A stretch of DNA of 64,000 nucleotides from Mycolicibacterium sp. GF69 (GCF_003284965.1 NZ_QMEW01000001.1:434001-498000), one strand, 5' to 3'; positions 49,030 through 58,299 are shown, counted from the first letter of the stretch. Translations and numbers: made by a program. The notes: generated by a model not told the origin, from the sequence alone.

Positions 49030-51828
49030 TCAGCTTGCCCACGACACGGTGCGAAGCTGTCTGCGCGAGGTGATCCCGAGCTTGACGAACACTTTGCGCA
49101 GGTGCCATTCCACGGTGTGGGTGCTGATGAACAGTTGGGCGCCGATCTCCTGATTCGTCAATCCGTCGGCGGCGAGCCGGGCGATTTGTGCCTCCTGAGC
49201 GGTCAACTCGCCGCCGACCGCATTCGTCTGCTGCTTGCGCACCTTCTCGCCGGTGGCCATTAGCTCGCGGCGCGCCCGTTCAGCGAAGGCCTGTGCGCCA
49301 ATCCGGGTGAACGTCTCATACGCTTCACTGAGTTCGCGTCGGGCGTCGACGCGCCGGTTGGCGCGGCGCAGCCATTCGCCGTACAGCAGGCGGGTTCGCG
49401 CGAGGTGCACGACGATATCGGTGCGGCCCAGGCGTTCGATGGCTTCGGTGTAGAGCTGGTCGGCGTTGTCGTCGTCGGCCAGCATCGCCTGCGCGTTGGC
49501 CAGTGCGCCCAGACCCCAGTCGGTGCCGCTGGCACCAGCCCGCTCCTCGAGCCGGTCCACGGCTTGGCTGGCCGTGTCGTCGGCCCCGGTTCGCGTTGCG
49601 GCCTCGACCAGTTCGAACAAACACCACCCGTGGATCCCGAAGTCGTCGTACTCGCATGCGTCGCGCGCGGCGGTGAACGCCTCGTCGTAGCGGCCGAGGC
49701 CGTTGTACAGCACGGCGGTGGCATAACCGGTCAGTCCGAGCAGACGTCCTTCGCCCCGTGCGATCCCGTCCGCCGCAGCGCTTTCGAGCAGCGGGCCGGC
49801 CTCCGCGACGTCGCCGCGCCAAGCTGCCAGCAGCACCGAGTGGTACCGCACCGGGGAGTTGTGGTCGGTGGCCGCGGTGATCGAGGCGGCCTCTTCGAGA
49901 ACCTGTGCCGCCATGGCGAATTCGCCCGCGATCATGTGGACGCCGGCACGGTAGATGAGCGCTCTCGGCAGTCCGGCGAGCGCCCCGGCGGAGCGGGCGT
50001 ACCGGACCGCAGCGGTCGACAGCTTGCGCAGTATCGCCTCGTCCCACAGTTCGTGAGCCGACGATTCCTGCAGTATCGGGAAGCCCGGTACCTTCAGCCA
50101 ACGCCCGACCGCACCGTCGTCGGAATCCGCCTGCTCGCACATCGCTTCGAGCCCCGCTCGCAACGCCGCCCAACCGTGCCCGACTCCGCCGGTGATCCGC
50201 TCCGCCACGCCCTTGAGCAGGTGATCGATCGGGCGGGGCAGATCTGACTCGCCGCGCAACGCCGCCCGCGCATCCTCGGCGGCTTCCACGAACGCGTGGG
50301 GTTCCCCGAGGCGGCCCGCGTACATCAGCGCGGCGATCGCTTCGAGGTAACCCTCCCTCGATGAATAGCGGTCGACGCCGTGCAGACGGCGGGCGGCGTC
50401 GAGAAGCGGTCGCGCGGTCGCCGACAGTTGCGGCGCACCGGTTTCGCCCGCGCGACTGCGCACGAAGTCCATCTGCGCCCGTAACCGCGCCACCAGAGCC
50501 TGCTGCAGGTCCGAAAGCGGACCGAGTTCGGCGATCGCGAGCAGTTCACGCGCCGCTCCCGGCGCCGCCGCGTCGCGTTTGGCATGGGCAGCCGCCACCG
50601 CTCTGGTTCCGCGCAGTGCGGGATCGGACGTCAGCGCCGTGGCCCGCTCCAGAAACGTTGCTGCCGCCGCGATTCCGCCTCGGCTCTGCGCACGCGCCGC
50701 CGAGTCCTCCAGCTGCGCGGCGATCGCGTCATCGGGTCCGGCCGCCGCGTTGGCGGCGTGCCACGCCCGGCGATCCGGGTCGACGGCTGGGTCGGTGGCA
50801 TCCGCCAAAGCACGGTGGACCGCTCGGCGGTCGCCCAGGTCGGCCGCGCGGTATGCGGCCGAGCGGATCAGCGGGTGGTGAAACCGCATTCGGGGACCGA
50901 ACTCGATCAACCCGTCGGCTTCTGCCGGTCCGAGTTCGTCGACCGGGATACCCAATTGCGCTGCCGCGCGAAGGAACAACGCGGCATCGCCGATCGGTTC
51001 GGCCGCGGCGACGAGCAGGAGTTGGCGGGTCGCGCGTGGCAGCGTCTGGACCCGTCGGACGAAGCCCTGCTCGACCGCCGCGGCCGAGGAGCGCTTACCC
51101 GCGATCCAGAACCCACCCGACAGTTCCGTCGCCGACACGCTGCGCGGCACCTCGAGGATGGCCAGCGGGACACCGCGGGTCTCGGCGACGATGCGGTCGC
51201 GTACCCGCGGATCCATGCCGCCGAACATCACTGATTCCAACAGTTCTCGCGCGTCGGTATCGGACAGGCCGTCGACGGGCAACTCGGGCAGCCCGGCAAG
51301 CACCTCCGGTTGGTCCCGGACCGCGAAGACCAATGCGACGGGCTCGGCGAGCAGTCGCCGGGCGATGAAACCAAGTGTTTGTACCGACACCTGGTCGAGC
51401 CACTGCGCATCGTCGACGATGCACAGCACGGGTTGGTCATCGGCCGCGACCGCCAGCACACTCAGCACCGCGAGGCCGACCAGGAAGCGGTCCGGCGTCT
51501 GCCCGATGCCGCGTCCGAAGGCGACGTTGAGCGCCTCGCGTTGAGGTTCGGGAATCGCGTCGAGGTGGGTCATCAGCGGCGCGCACAGTTGTTGCAGGCC
51601 GGCGAAGGCGAGTTCCATGTCCGACTCGACACCGGCGACGTGCACGATGTTGAACCCGGAGGCGGCTTCACAGACGTAGTCGAGCAGGGCGGTCTTGCCG
51701 ACTCCCGCCTCGCCCCGCAGCACCAGCACCTGACAACTGCCGGAACGCACGGTCGAGACCAGGTTTCGCAGGGTCTCGCACTCGCGGGCGCGGCCGCGGA
51801 GGGTCCGTGTTCCACCCTGGCCAGACAT
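49030..51828 (-). CDS. Large LuxR-type transcriptional regulator with AAA ATPase (LAL family)
   Basis: A 932-residue regulator. The N-terminal ATPase has Walker A LVLRGEAGVGKTALLDYV and Walker B VLCIVDDAQWLD. A long helical TPR-like middle (about 350-840) follows, then a C-terminal LuxR/GerE helix-turn-helix (LTAQEAQIARLAADGLTNQE, then HTVEWHLRKVFVKLGI). LAL/MalT-like proteins oligomerise with ATP and an inducer to activate transcription. The target could be the adjacent nitroreductase (121 bases downstream). ATG 51826-51828 is chosen; GTG codons lie just upstream. Confidence 0.9.
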   Translation of the reverse strand: MSGQGGTRTLRGRARECETLRNLVSTVRSGSCQVLVLRGEAGVGKTALLDYVCEAASGFNIVHVAGVESDMELAFAGLQQLCAPLMTHLDAIPEPQREALNVAFGRGIGQTPDRFLVGLAVLSVLAVAADDQPVLCIVDDAQWLDQVSVQTLGFIARRLLAEPVALVFAVRDQPEVLAGLPELPVDGLSDTDARELLESVMFGGMDPRVRDRIVAETRGVPLAILEVPRSVSATELSGGFWIAGKRSSAAAVEQGFVRRVQTLPRATRQLLLVAAAEPIGDAALFLRAAAQLGIPVDELGPAEADGLIEFGPRMRFHHPLIRSAAYRAADLGDRRAVHRALADATDPAVDPDRRAWHAANAAAGPDDAIAAQLEDSAARAQSRGGIAAAATFLERATALTSDPALRGTRAVAAAHAKRDAAAPGAARELLAIAELGPLSDLQQALVARLRAQMDFVRSRAGETGAPQLSATARPLLDAARRLHGVDRYSSREGYLEAIAALMYAGRLGEPHAFVEAAEDARAALRGESDLPRPIDHLLKGVAERITGGVGHGWAALRAGLEAMCEQADSDDGAVGRWLKVPGFPILQESSAHELWDEAILRKLSTAAVRYARSAGALAGLPRALIYRAGVHMIAGEFAMAAQVLEEAASITAATDHNSPVRYHSVLLAAWRGDVAEAGPLLESAAADGIARGEGRLLGLTGYATAVLYNGLGRYDEAFTAARDACEYDDFGIHGWCLFELVEAATRTGADDTASQAVDRLEERAGASGTDWGLGALANAQAMLADDDNADQLYTEAIERLGRTDIVVHLARTRLLYGEWLRRANRRVDARRELSEAYETFTRIGAQAFAERARRELMATGEKVRKQQTNAVGGELTAQEAQIARLAADGLTNQEIGAQLFISTHTVEWHLRKVFVKLGITSRRQLRTVSWAS

Positions 51829-51908
51829 AGACACCACCGCACGTTTCGGGTGGACCGACGGCCGTTGCTACCCCGATCCGATCTTGGATCCTAGGAGCCA
51901 CCCCGCGG

Positions 51909-51954
51909 TTTGTGAGTGATTCCGTGCGCGGGATCGCACGTTTTCACTCACAAA
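51909..51954. repeat. Nested inverted repeat downstream of NmrA-like gene
   Basis: Perfect ten-base arms TTTGTGAGTG (51909-51918) and CACTCACAAA (51945-51954) enclose a second, five-base inverted repeat GTGCG / CGCAC (51924-51928, 51935-51939). It lies between the NmrA-like gene's 3' end and the LuxR-type gene's promoter. It could be a terminator-like hairpin, an operator or a member of a dispersed mycobacterial repeat. Confidence 0.85.
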
Positions 51955-51972
51955 TCGCCAGGTGGTGAGCGG

Positions 51973-52728
51973 TCAGGCCTTCGCTGCCGTCTCGAGAATC
52001 CAGTCCTCGAACCGCGTGTCGAACAGCGTGGCGTCCGCACCGGGTACGAGTGTGCGCTCGCCGAGGGCGATCCCCCAGTACGTCGCCTCGGGGTCGGCGA
52101 CGACGTGACGGTTGTCGCCGCGCGCGGCCAATGCGCTGCGGAGCAGATCGGGCAGCAGGGCCTCCACCGGTCCGCCGATCTCGACGATGCGGTTAACCGG
52201 GTCGTTCGCCGCAGCGATGGCAAGCCCTTCGGCGACGTCTGCGGCGGCCATCGGCTGGAAGTACGCCGGTGGCATCCGCACCGTGTCCCCTTCGGTGGCC
52301 GAGTCGGCAAGTGTCTGGAGGAACTCGAAGAACTGCGTCGCGTGCACGATCGTGTACGGGATCGGCCCGTCGCTGATCAGCCGTTCCTGGTCGAGCTTCG
52401 CCTGGAAGTACCCACTCTGCGGGGCCAGCGCATCGGTGCCGACGACCGACAGCGCGACGTGGTGACCGACGCCGGCGTCCTTCTCCGCGGTGAGCAGGTT
52501 CGTGGTGGCCGTGCGAAAGAACTCCTTGGCCGAGTCGTCGAGGTTCGGTGAGTTCGACACGTCGACGACCACCTCGGCGCCGTCCAGAACCTCGCCCAGG
52601 CCCTCGCCGGTGAACGTGTTGACGCCCGTCGACGGGGCCGCCGCGACCGCGTCGTGGCCGCGTTCGTCCAGGATCTGCACCAACTTCGAACCGATGAGGC
52701 CGGTTCCGCCGATGACGACGATCTTCAT
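51973..52728 (-). CDS. NmrA/atypical SDR NAD(P)-binding protein
   Basis: A 251-residue Rossmann protein with the atypical-SDR glycine motif IVVIGGTGLIGSKLVQIL and the NmrA-like pattern GYFQAKLDQERLISDGPIPY followed by TIVHATQFFEFLQ. It lacks the classical catalytic set, so it may be a redox sensor or a quinone/epimerase-like enzyme. ATG 52726-52728 with GGAAGG upstream. Confidence 0.86.
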   Translation of the reverse strand: MKIVVIGGTGLIGSKLVQILDERGHDAVAAAPSTGVNTFTGEGLGEVLDGAEVVVDVSNSPNLDDSAKEFFRTATTNLLTAEKDAGVGHHVALSVVGTDALAPQSGYFQAKLDQERLISDGPIPYTIVHATQFFEFLQTLADSATEGDTVRMPPAYFQPMAAADVAEGLAIAAANDPVNRIVEIGGPVEALLPDLLRSALAARGDNRHVVADPEATYWGIALGERTLVPGADATLFDTRFEDWILETAAKA

Positions 52729-52902
52729 GATGAGCCTTCCGTTGTCTGACAGCTTCCTGCCCGTCAAAACGGATGGCGGCTCCCGGACTCATCCCGCGAA
52801 GCCCAACTCCCCGCGAGCGACCCTGTCTGTCCCGCGACACGCTGCTCGCCGGTGACATTTTGCGGTCGCTCGCGGCAGGTGAGAACCCGCCGCAGGTGAT
52901 CG

Positions 52903-54015
52903 TCAGACGGCGGCGGCGGTCTCGCCCTGGAACTGTCGGTCGCGCACGTCGGTGAGGAACCCGCTCACCTCGACGGCAAGCCGTCGCGCGTGTGACGAGT
53001 CGACGAGGTCAAAGGCGTGCCCAGCGCGAGGTATCTCGCTGTATACCACCGGGTTTCGCGACACCGAACGCAGCGCCTCACCGAAGTCGCGCGCCTCACC
53101 GACCGGAATGATGGTGTCCTGCTCACCGTGGATGAGGAACGTCGGCGGCGCGTCGGCATGAATACGCGCCAATGGCGATGCCGCGGCGAAGACATCGGGG
53201 TGCCGAGACTGCCTGCGGCCGACGACGACCCGCTCCAAGAAGTTCTGGAAGTTCTTGCGCATCGGAGTCGAGCGGTCCTGCCAGTCGTAGCGGCCGTAGA
53301 TCCCGACCACGGCATCGACGGAAGTGTCGGCGTCGTCGGAAAGTTCACCGCGGAACGCCGGGTCTCCGGGGGTGAGGGCGGCCAGCATGGCCAGGTGCCC
53401 ACCCGCCGAGCAACCGGCCGTCGCGAGGAAGTTCCGGTCGCCCCCGTATTTGTCGACGTTGGCCCGCGCCCACGCGATCGCCGCGTTGACGTCGGCGATG
53501 TGGCGGGGCCAGCGGTGCACCGGGGACACCCGGTAATCCATCGTGAGGCACACCCAGCCCTGCTTGACCAGGTGATGCAGCATCGTATGGCCCTGCATGA
53601 CGCGGGAGCCCTGCACCCACGCGCCCCCGGGCACGAACAGCAGGACGGGAGCATCGGGCGGCAGATCGGGTTTGCGCCACACGTCGAGAAGCTGGGCGGG
53701 GTGGCTGCCGTACCGCACCGAGCGTCGGTAAACGCAGCGCTGCCGCTGTGCACGGAAGCTCAGGTAGGGCGGCACCCGGCGTCCGCGCTGGGCCGAGACG
53801 GTCTCTTCCGTGACGGCGGCGGGGGCGGCGGCTGCGGGCTCGGCCCCGAACCGACGCGAGACCATGCCCCGCAAAGCCGCGGGCGCGTAATGGTGGCCGT
53901 ACATCGCCATCACGGTCAGGCCGGCGAACGGCTCGAGGTGCTTGCCGACGACAGGCAGCGACGAGTACAGCCGAGTCGATGCCGTGACCAGGTCCAACGG
54001 ATGTAGCGAAGGCAT
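52903..54015 (-). CDS. Alpha/beta hydrolase, esterase/lipase (HSL-like)
   Basis: A 370-residue esterase. Oxyanion motif VPGGAWVQG, nucleophile ATAGCSAGGHLAML, acid HGEQDTIIP and catalytic His in RAGHAFDLVD. The N-terminal 100 residues form a helical cap typical of mycobacterial LipC/LipQ-type enzymes. The ATG at 54013-54015 is chosen, but a TTG at 54019-54021 overlaps the TGA of the upstream zinc-ribbon gene and would give two more residues. Either way translation is probably coupled. Confidence 0.87.
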   Translation of the reverse strand: MPSLHPLDLVTASTRLYSSLPVVGKHLEPFAGLTVMAMYGHHYAPAALRGMVSRRFGAEPAAAAPAAVTEETVSAQRGRRVPPYLSFRAQRQRCVYRRSVRYGSHPAQLLDVWRKPDLPPDAPVLLFVPGGAWVQGSRVMQGHTMLHHLVKQGWVCLTMDYRVSPVHRWPRHIADVNAAIAWARANVDKYGGDRNFLATAGCSAGGHLAMLAALTPGDPAFRGELSDDADTSVDAVVGIYGRYDWQDRSTPMRKNFQNFLERVVVGRRQSRHPDVFAAASPLARIHADAPPTFLIHGEQDTIIPVGEARDFGEALRSVSRNPVVYSEIPRAGHAFDLVDSSHARRLAVEVSGFLTDVRDRQFQGETAAAV

Positions 54016-54017
54016 GC

Positions 54018-54125
54018 TCAACCGGCCATCGCCAGGTCGGTGTCACCGACTCGAACGCTGCAGGACTCGCAAATGGCCTCTTCGAGGCTGAAATGCCCGC
54101 AGGTGGGGCAGATGAACTCGAGCAT
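54018..54125 (-). CDS. Zinc-ribbon miniprotein (35 aa)
   Basis: Short ATG frame M-L-E-F-I-C-P-T-C-G-H-F-S-L-E-E-A-I-C-E followed by S-C and a short tail. Two C-x2-C pairs (CPTC, CESC) spaced nine residues apart make a classical zinc knuckle. AAAGG lies about nine bases upstream, and the stop overlaps or abuts the esterase start (TTGA). Codon use and the paired cysteines argue that it is a real gene. The role is unknown; it may be a small partner or regulator of the esterase. Confidence 0.65.
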   Translation of the reverse strand: MLEFICPTCGHFSLEEAICESCSVRVGDTDLAMAG

Positions 54126-54233
54126 GCGCTACGCCTTTCACGCTGGTGGACCCGCCGACTGTCTGCAGCGCGCCTCGCATACCCCACCGTCCGGGAAGCA
54201 AAACCCACGCCGGGTGTCAGTAACGTGGCATCC

Positions 54234-55208
54234 ATGAAGTACATCGATGTCGACGGAATGGGCCGAGTCAGCCGTATCGGGCTGGGGACCTGGCAGTTCG
54301 GCTCCCGCGAGTGGGGTTACGGCGACGACTACGCGACCGGTCCTGCCCGCGAGATCGTCCAGCGGGCGCTGGCGATGGGCGTCACGCTGTTCGACACGGC
54401 GGAGATCTACGGGTTCGGCAAGAGCGAACGCATCCTCGGTGAAGCGCTGGGCGACGCGCGCGCCGATGTCGCGGTCGCCAGCAAGGTGTTTCCCGTCGCT
54501 CCGTTCCCGGCGGTCGTCAAGCAGCGGGCCCGGGCCAGCGCGCAGCGGTTGGGGTTGCAGAAGATCCCGCTGTATCAGATCCACCAACCGAACCCCGTGG
54601 TCTCCGATTCGGTGATCATGCCCGGAATGGCCGACCTGCTCGACGCGGGTGTGATCGGCGCGGCCGGCGTGTCCAACTATTCGCTGTCGCGCTGGCAGCG
54701 GGCCGATGCCGCGCTGGGTCGCCCGGTGATCAGCAACCAGGTGCACTTCTCGCTGGCTCATCCGCAGGCCCTTGAGCGCCTCGTGCCGTTCGCCGAGCGG
54801 GAGAACCGCATCGTCATCGCCTACAGCCCGCTGGCCCAGGGGTTGCTCGGCGGGAAGTACGGGCCCGACAACCGGCCCAGCGGCGGCGCGCGTGCGATGA
54901 ACCCGCTGTTCGGTACCGAGAATCTGCGCCGAGCCGAACCGCTGGTGCAGACCTTGCGCGATGTCGCTGCGCAAGTCGGGGCAAAACCGGCGCAGGTCGC
55001 CCTGGCGTGGCTGATCAACCTGCCCAATGTCGTCGCGATCCCGGGGGCGTCGAGCGTCGAGCAACTGGAGTTCAACGTCGCCGCCGCCGACATCGACCTG
55101 AGCTCCGAAGCGCACGCTGCGCTCACTGCCGCGGCCCGCGCGTTCCGGCCGGTGTCGACCGCGCGGTTCCTGACCGACACGGTCCGCGAAAAGCTGGGAG
55201 TCGGCTAG
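54234..55208 (+). CDS. Aldo/keto reductase
   Basis: A 324-residue (alpha/beta)8-barrel oxidoreductase. Catalytic tetrad residues are seen in TLFDTAEIYGFG (Asp, Tyr), VASKVFP (Lys) and LYQIHQPNP (His). NADPH-binding end region IPGASSVEQLEFNVAA. It reduces aldehydes or ketones; the substrate is unknown. Convergent with the acyl-AMP ligase, five bases apart. Confidence 0.9.
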   Translation: MKYIDVDGMGRVSRIGLGTWQFGSREWGYGDDYATGPAREIVQRALAMGVTLFDTAEIYGFGKSERILGEALGDARADVAVASKVFPVAPFPAVVKQRARASAQRLGLQKIPLYQIHQPNPVVSDSVIMPGMADLLDAGVIGAAGVSNYSLSRWQRADAALGRPVISNQVHFSLAHPQALERLVPFAERENRIVIAYSPLAQGLLGGKYGPDNRPSGGARAMNPLFGTENLRRAEPLVQTLRDVAAQVGAKPAQVALAWLINLPNVVAIPGASSVEQLEFNVAAADIDLSSEAHAALTAAARAFRPVSTARFLTDTVREKLGVG

Positions 55209-55213
55209 CCGGG

Positions 55214-57019
55214 CTAGCGGTTCAGCTTTCCGCCCAAGTATTCGGTGCGGCACGCGCCGCGGGCCAGCTTGCCGCTCGTCGTGCGTGGTATCGCGCCGGC
55301 GGCGACGAATCGGATATCAGCGACCGAGATGCCGTGTCGCCCTTCGACAGCGGCGCGGATCGCTGCGATCGCCGGCACCGGATCCAAGCGGGCAGTGCCG
55401 GTGGCGCGTTCGGCGACGATCACGACGGCGCTCCCGTTGATGAACGCGGTGACGTGGCCGGGCCGCACCATCGCCGATGCCTCTTCGGCGGTGGCTTCGA
55501 TGTGCTGCGGATAATGCGTACGGCCGTCGACCACGATCAGGTCGGCGATCCGGCCCGTGACGTAGAGCTCACCGTCGACGTACGCGCCGAGATCTCCGGT
55601 GCGTAACCAGTCTTCCTGCTCGGCAACGCCTTCCGCGTGACTACCGGATGGCAGCCGGGACGCGAGGCGCGCGCCGAACGCCCGGCGCGACTCGGCCGGC
55701 CGGCCCCAGTAGCCGCTGCCGATGTTGTCGCCGAGCAACCAGATCTCGCCGACCCGGCCGTCGGGCAACTCGGCGGCGGTGTCGGGCTCGACGATAACGG
55801 CCCACTGGCTGCGCGCCACCTGCCCGCACGACACGAGCGCCACCGCGTCGGGTGTGCCGGCGGCTACGGGCACTCCGCGACCCTCGCCGAGTTGCTCGCG
55901 GTCGAGATACACCGCGGCGGCAACGGCGTCGGGTGCGATGCTCGCGACGAACAGCGTGGCCTCGGCGATACCGTAGGACGGTCGAAAAGCGTTCGCCGGC
56001 AGTCCGTATGGTGTGAACGCGGTGTTGAACGCACCGATGGCGTCGATACTCACGGGCTCCGAGCCGATGATGAGCACCGCCTTGCTCAGGTCGACGTCCT
56101 CACCGGGAGCGGGCAACCCGCGCTGAGCCGCGTACTCGTAGGCGAAGTTCGGCGCCGCGGTCACCACCCGGCCCTCGCGCGACTGGTCGGACAGCGCCCT
56201 GATCCACCGGTGCGGGCGGCGGATGAACGCGGTCGGCGACATCAGCGTCGAGTGCCCGCCGTACACCGCCGGGAATCCGATCATCGAAAGCCCCATGTCG
56301 TGAAAGAGGGGTAACCAGCTGACGCCGTGGACTTTTCGGTCCAGCAGGTCGATGGACAGGATCATCTGGATGAGATTGGTGCCGACCGCCCGGTGGGTGA
56401 TCTCGACCCCGACCGGGGGCCGCGTCGCGCCCGAGGTGTACTGCAGATGCGAGACGTCATCGAGTCGCAGGGCGACCGGGTCGAATTCGTCGGTGTCGCT
56501 GATTACGTCGATGACGACGACGTGCGGTGTGGGCAGGTTTTGGAGTCCGGAGAGGAAGTTGCGCACGTTTGCGGCGGCGGTCGACGTCGTGACGACCACC
56601 GCGGGCTCGGAGTCGCGCAGCGCGGTCTCAAGTCGTTGTGCGTGGCCTTGCAATTCGGGTGCGAACAACGGGACCGCGATGGCGCCTGCCTTGATCGCGG
56701 CGAAAAATCCGACGACGTAGTCGAGCCCCTGCGGCGCCAGGATCGCCACGCGGTCGCCCCGCTGCGTGACCCGCTGGAGCTCGGCCGCAACGGTGCGCAG
56801 GCGGGTGCCGAGCTGGGTCCAGGTGAGTTCGGTGGCGCGCGCTTCGACGGTTCCGGTGAAGTCGAGGTACCGATAAGCCGGCGCATCGCCGACGTTGGCG
56901 ATATTGCGGTCGATGAGCGAAATCAAGTTCACTCCCGGCGGGACCGCGACCTGGCCGTCGGCGTCCAGGCAGTCCTCGATCCGCAACAGGCCGTCGTGCG
57001 GTACGGATGCGGGAGCCAT
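55214..57019 (-). CDS. Fatty-acyl-AMP ligase (FAAL-type FadD)
   Basis: A 601-residue ANL-superfamily enzyme that activates a fatty acid as acyl-adenylate. Signature QYTSGATRPPVGVEITHRA, then SWLPLFHDMGLSMIGFPAVY, FRPSYGIAEATLFVA and the hinge YVTGRIADLIVVDGRTHYPQ. The P-L-F-H-D-M-G-L stretch and gaps fit FAAL rather than CoA ligases, as in the FadD enzymes that load polyketide synthases. No pks or acyl-carrier gene is nearby, so the acceptor is unclear. A 16-bp palindrome of the cluster's operator type lies 18 bases upstream of the start. Confidence 0.88.
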   Translation of the reverse strand: MAPASVPHDGLLRIEDCLDADGQVAVPPGVNLISLIDRNIANVGDAPAYRYLDFTGTVEARATELTWTQLGTRLRTVAAELQRVTQRGDRVAILAPQGLDYVVGFFAAIKAGAIAVPLFAPELQGHAQRLETALRDSEPAVVVTTSTAAANVRNFLSGLQNLPTPHVVVIDVISDTDEFDPVALRLDDVSHLQYTSGATRPPVGVEITHRAVGTNLIQMILSIDLLDRKVHGVSWLPLFHDMGLSMIGFPAVYGGHSTLMSPTAFIRRPHRWIRALSDQSREGRVVTAAPNFAYEYAAQRGLPAPGEDVDLSKAVLIIGSEPVSIDAIGAFNTAFTPYGLPANAFRPSYGIAEATLFVASIAPDAVAAAVYLDREQLGEGRGVPVAAGTPDAVALVSCGQVARSQWAVIVEPDTAAELPDGRVGEIWLLGDNIGSGYWGRPAESRRAFGARLASRLPSGSHAEGVAEQEDWLRTGDLGAYVDGELYVTGRIADLIVVDGRTHYPQHIEATAEEASAMVRPGHVTAFINGSAVVIVAERATGTARLDPVPAIAAIRAAVEGRHGISVADIRFVAAGAIPRTTSGKLARGACRTEYLGGKLNR

Positions 57020-57036
57020 CTTCGCAGTCTAGGTAC

Positions 57037-57052
57037 TGGTACGGCCGTACCA
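57037..57052. promoter_or_regulatory. Operator-like palindrome I, TGGTACG-GC-CGTACCA
   Basis: Perfect 16-bp palindrome just upstream of the acyl-AMP ligase start. It shares the GTACG-NN-CGTAC core with the operators of the 35-46 kb cluster but has TGG/CCA instead of YTR/YAR ends. It may bind the same TetR protein weakly, or a paralogue. Confidence 0.6.
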
Positions 57053-57060
57053 AGGACTCG

Positions 57061-58227
57061 CTATGGCTCCAGCGAGAGCACGGTGACGTCCGGCGGGGCC
57101 CCGATGCGCACCGGCGGGCCCCAGAAGCCGGCGCCGCGTGTCACATACAGCTGGGTACCGTCCACGGCCGTGAGTCCCGCGAGGGACGGCTGCACCGCCC
57201 GGACGGCATAGTGGAACGGCCACATCTGTCCGCCGTGGGTGTGCCCGGACAACTGCAGGTCCACCCCGCGCGCCGCCGCCTCATCGATCAGGACGGGCTG
57301 GTGCGCGAGCAGCACCGTCGGCCCCGCCGGGCTGCGCCCCGACAGCGCGCGGTCGAAGTCCGGCCCGTCGGAATGCCGCTTTCCGGCAAGGTCGTTGACA
57401 CCGGCCAGGTTGACCACCGCACCGCCACGGCGGATCAGCGTGTTCTCGTTGCGCAGCGGCTGGATGCCCAACCTCTCCATCTTTCGGAGCCACTCGAGCG
57501 TGTCGTCGACGAAGTACTCGTGGTTGCCGGTGACGAAGAAGGAGCCTTCCCGCGCCACCAGATCGCCCAATGGTGCTGCGGCCGAGCCGAGTTCGGCGAC
57601 GGTGCCGTCCACCACGTCACCGACGATCGCGACGAGATCCGGTGCTGCCTCGTTGATCATCGCGACGATCCGCTCGGTGTGCGCCCGCCCCATCAGTGGC
57701 CCGAGATGGATGTCGGACACCACCGCGATGCGAAAACCGCGGAAGGCCGGATCGAGATTGCGCAGCCGCACCGGTACGCGCAGCAGGTCGGGCGGTCCGA
57801 GCGCCGTGGCCGTCCCGACGCCGACCAGGCCCACCGACGCTGCGCCCGCGGCGACGGCACTCGCGCGGGCGAGGAACAACCGGCGGCTCAACTCGGTCGA
57901 GCCCGCCGCCGGTTCCTCGAGTGACTCCGGCTTGCCGCGCACCCAACGCCGCAGCGCCAATCGCACCGGTTCGAGCGTCAGCAATATCAGCACCAGGTAC
58001 GCGGCCACCCCGAACCAGACGTATCCCGGCCAGGCGAACCAGCCCGCCCCGGCCGGGCCGACCGCCCAGGGCAGCATCAACGCGCCGATCAACAGGCCCG
58101 CCAACACCAGCAGGGCGGCGGTGAGAGCCCAGCGCACCCGTCCCGGTCGCGTGGTGTCCTTGATCAGCCGCTTCCACAGGTAGACGTGCATCAGCGCGAG
58201 CACCGCCCCGAGGACGACGATGAACAT
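57061..58227 (-). CDS. Membrane-anchored metallophosphoesterase
   Basis: A 388-residue protein with about four N-terminal helices (IVVLGAVLALMHVYLW, then LTAALLVLAGLLIGALML and others), a fifth helix with RRLFLARASAVAAGAASVGL (twin-arginine-like), and a calcineurin-type phosphoesterase domain. Metal motifs are VVSDIHLGPLMG, AIVGDVVDG, VTGNHEYF, LLAHQP and SGHTHGGQM. Likely acts on a phospholipid, UDP-lipid or nucleotide at the membrane. ATG 58225-58227 with AAAGG upstream. Confidence 0.88.
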   Translation of the reverse strand: MFIVVLGAVLALMHVYLWKRLIKDTTRPGRVRWALTAALLVLAGLLIGALMLPWAVGPAGAGWFAWPGYVWFGVAAYLVLILLTLEPVRLALRRWVRGKPESLEEPAAGSTELSRRLFLARASAVAAGAASVGLVGVGTATALGPPDLLRVPVRLRNLDPAFRGFRIAVVSDIHLGPLMGRAHTERIVAMINEAAPDLVAIVGDVVDGTVAELGSAAAPLGDLVAREGSFFVTGNHEYFVDDTLEWLRKMERLGIQPLRNENTLIRRGGAVVNLAGVNDLAGKRHSDGPDFDRALSGRSPAGPTVLLAHQPVLIDEAAARGVDLQLSGHTHGGQMWPFHYAVRAVQPSLAGLTAVDGTQLYVTRGAGFWGPPVRIGAPPDVTVLSLEP

Positions 58228-58241
58228 GCCCACCTTTCGGT

Positions 58242-58292
58242 GATTTCGGTGCGCTACCAATCGATAGAGGCGACCGGTAGCGCACCGAAATC
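58242..58292. repeat. Perfect 17-bp inverted repeat between FadE and phosphoesterase
   Basis: GATTTCGGTGCGCTACC (58242-58258) and GGTAGCGCACCGAAATC (58276-58292) with a 17-base loop. The right arm ends just before the FadE stop codon (58300). Without a T-run it is not a classical terminator, but the RNA hairpin would be very stable. Confidence 0.92.
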
Positions 58293-58299
58293 GCAAGTG

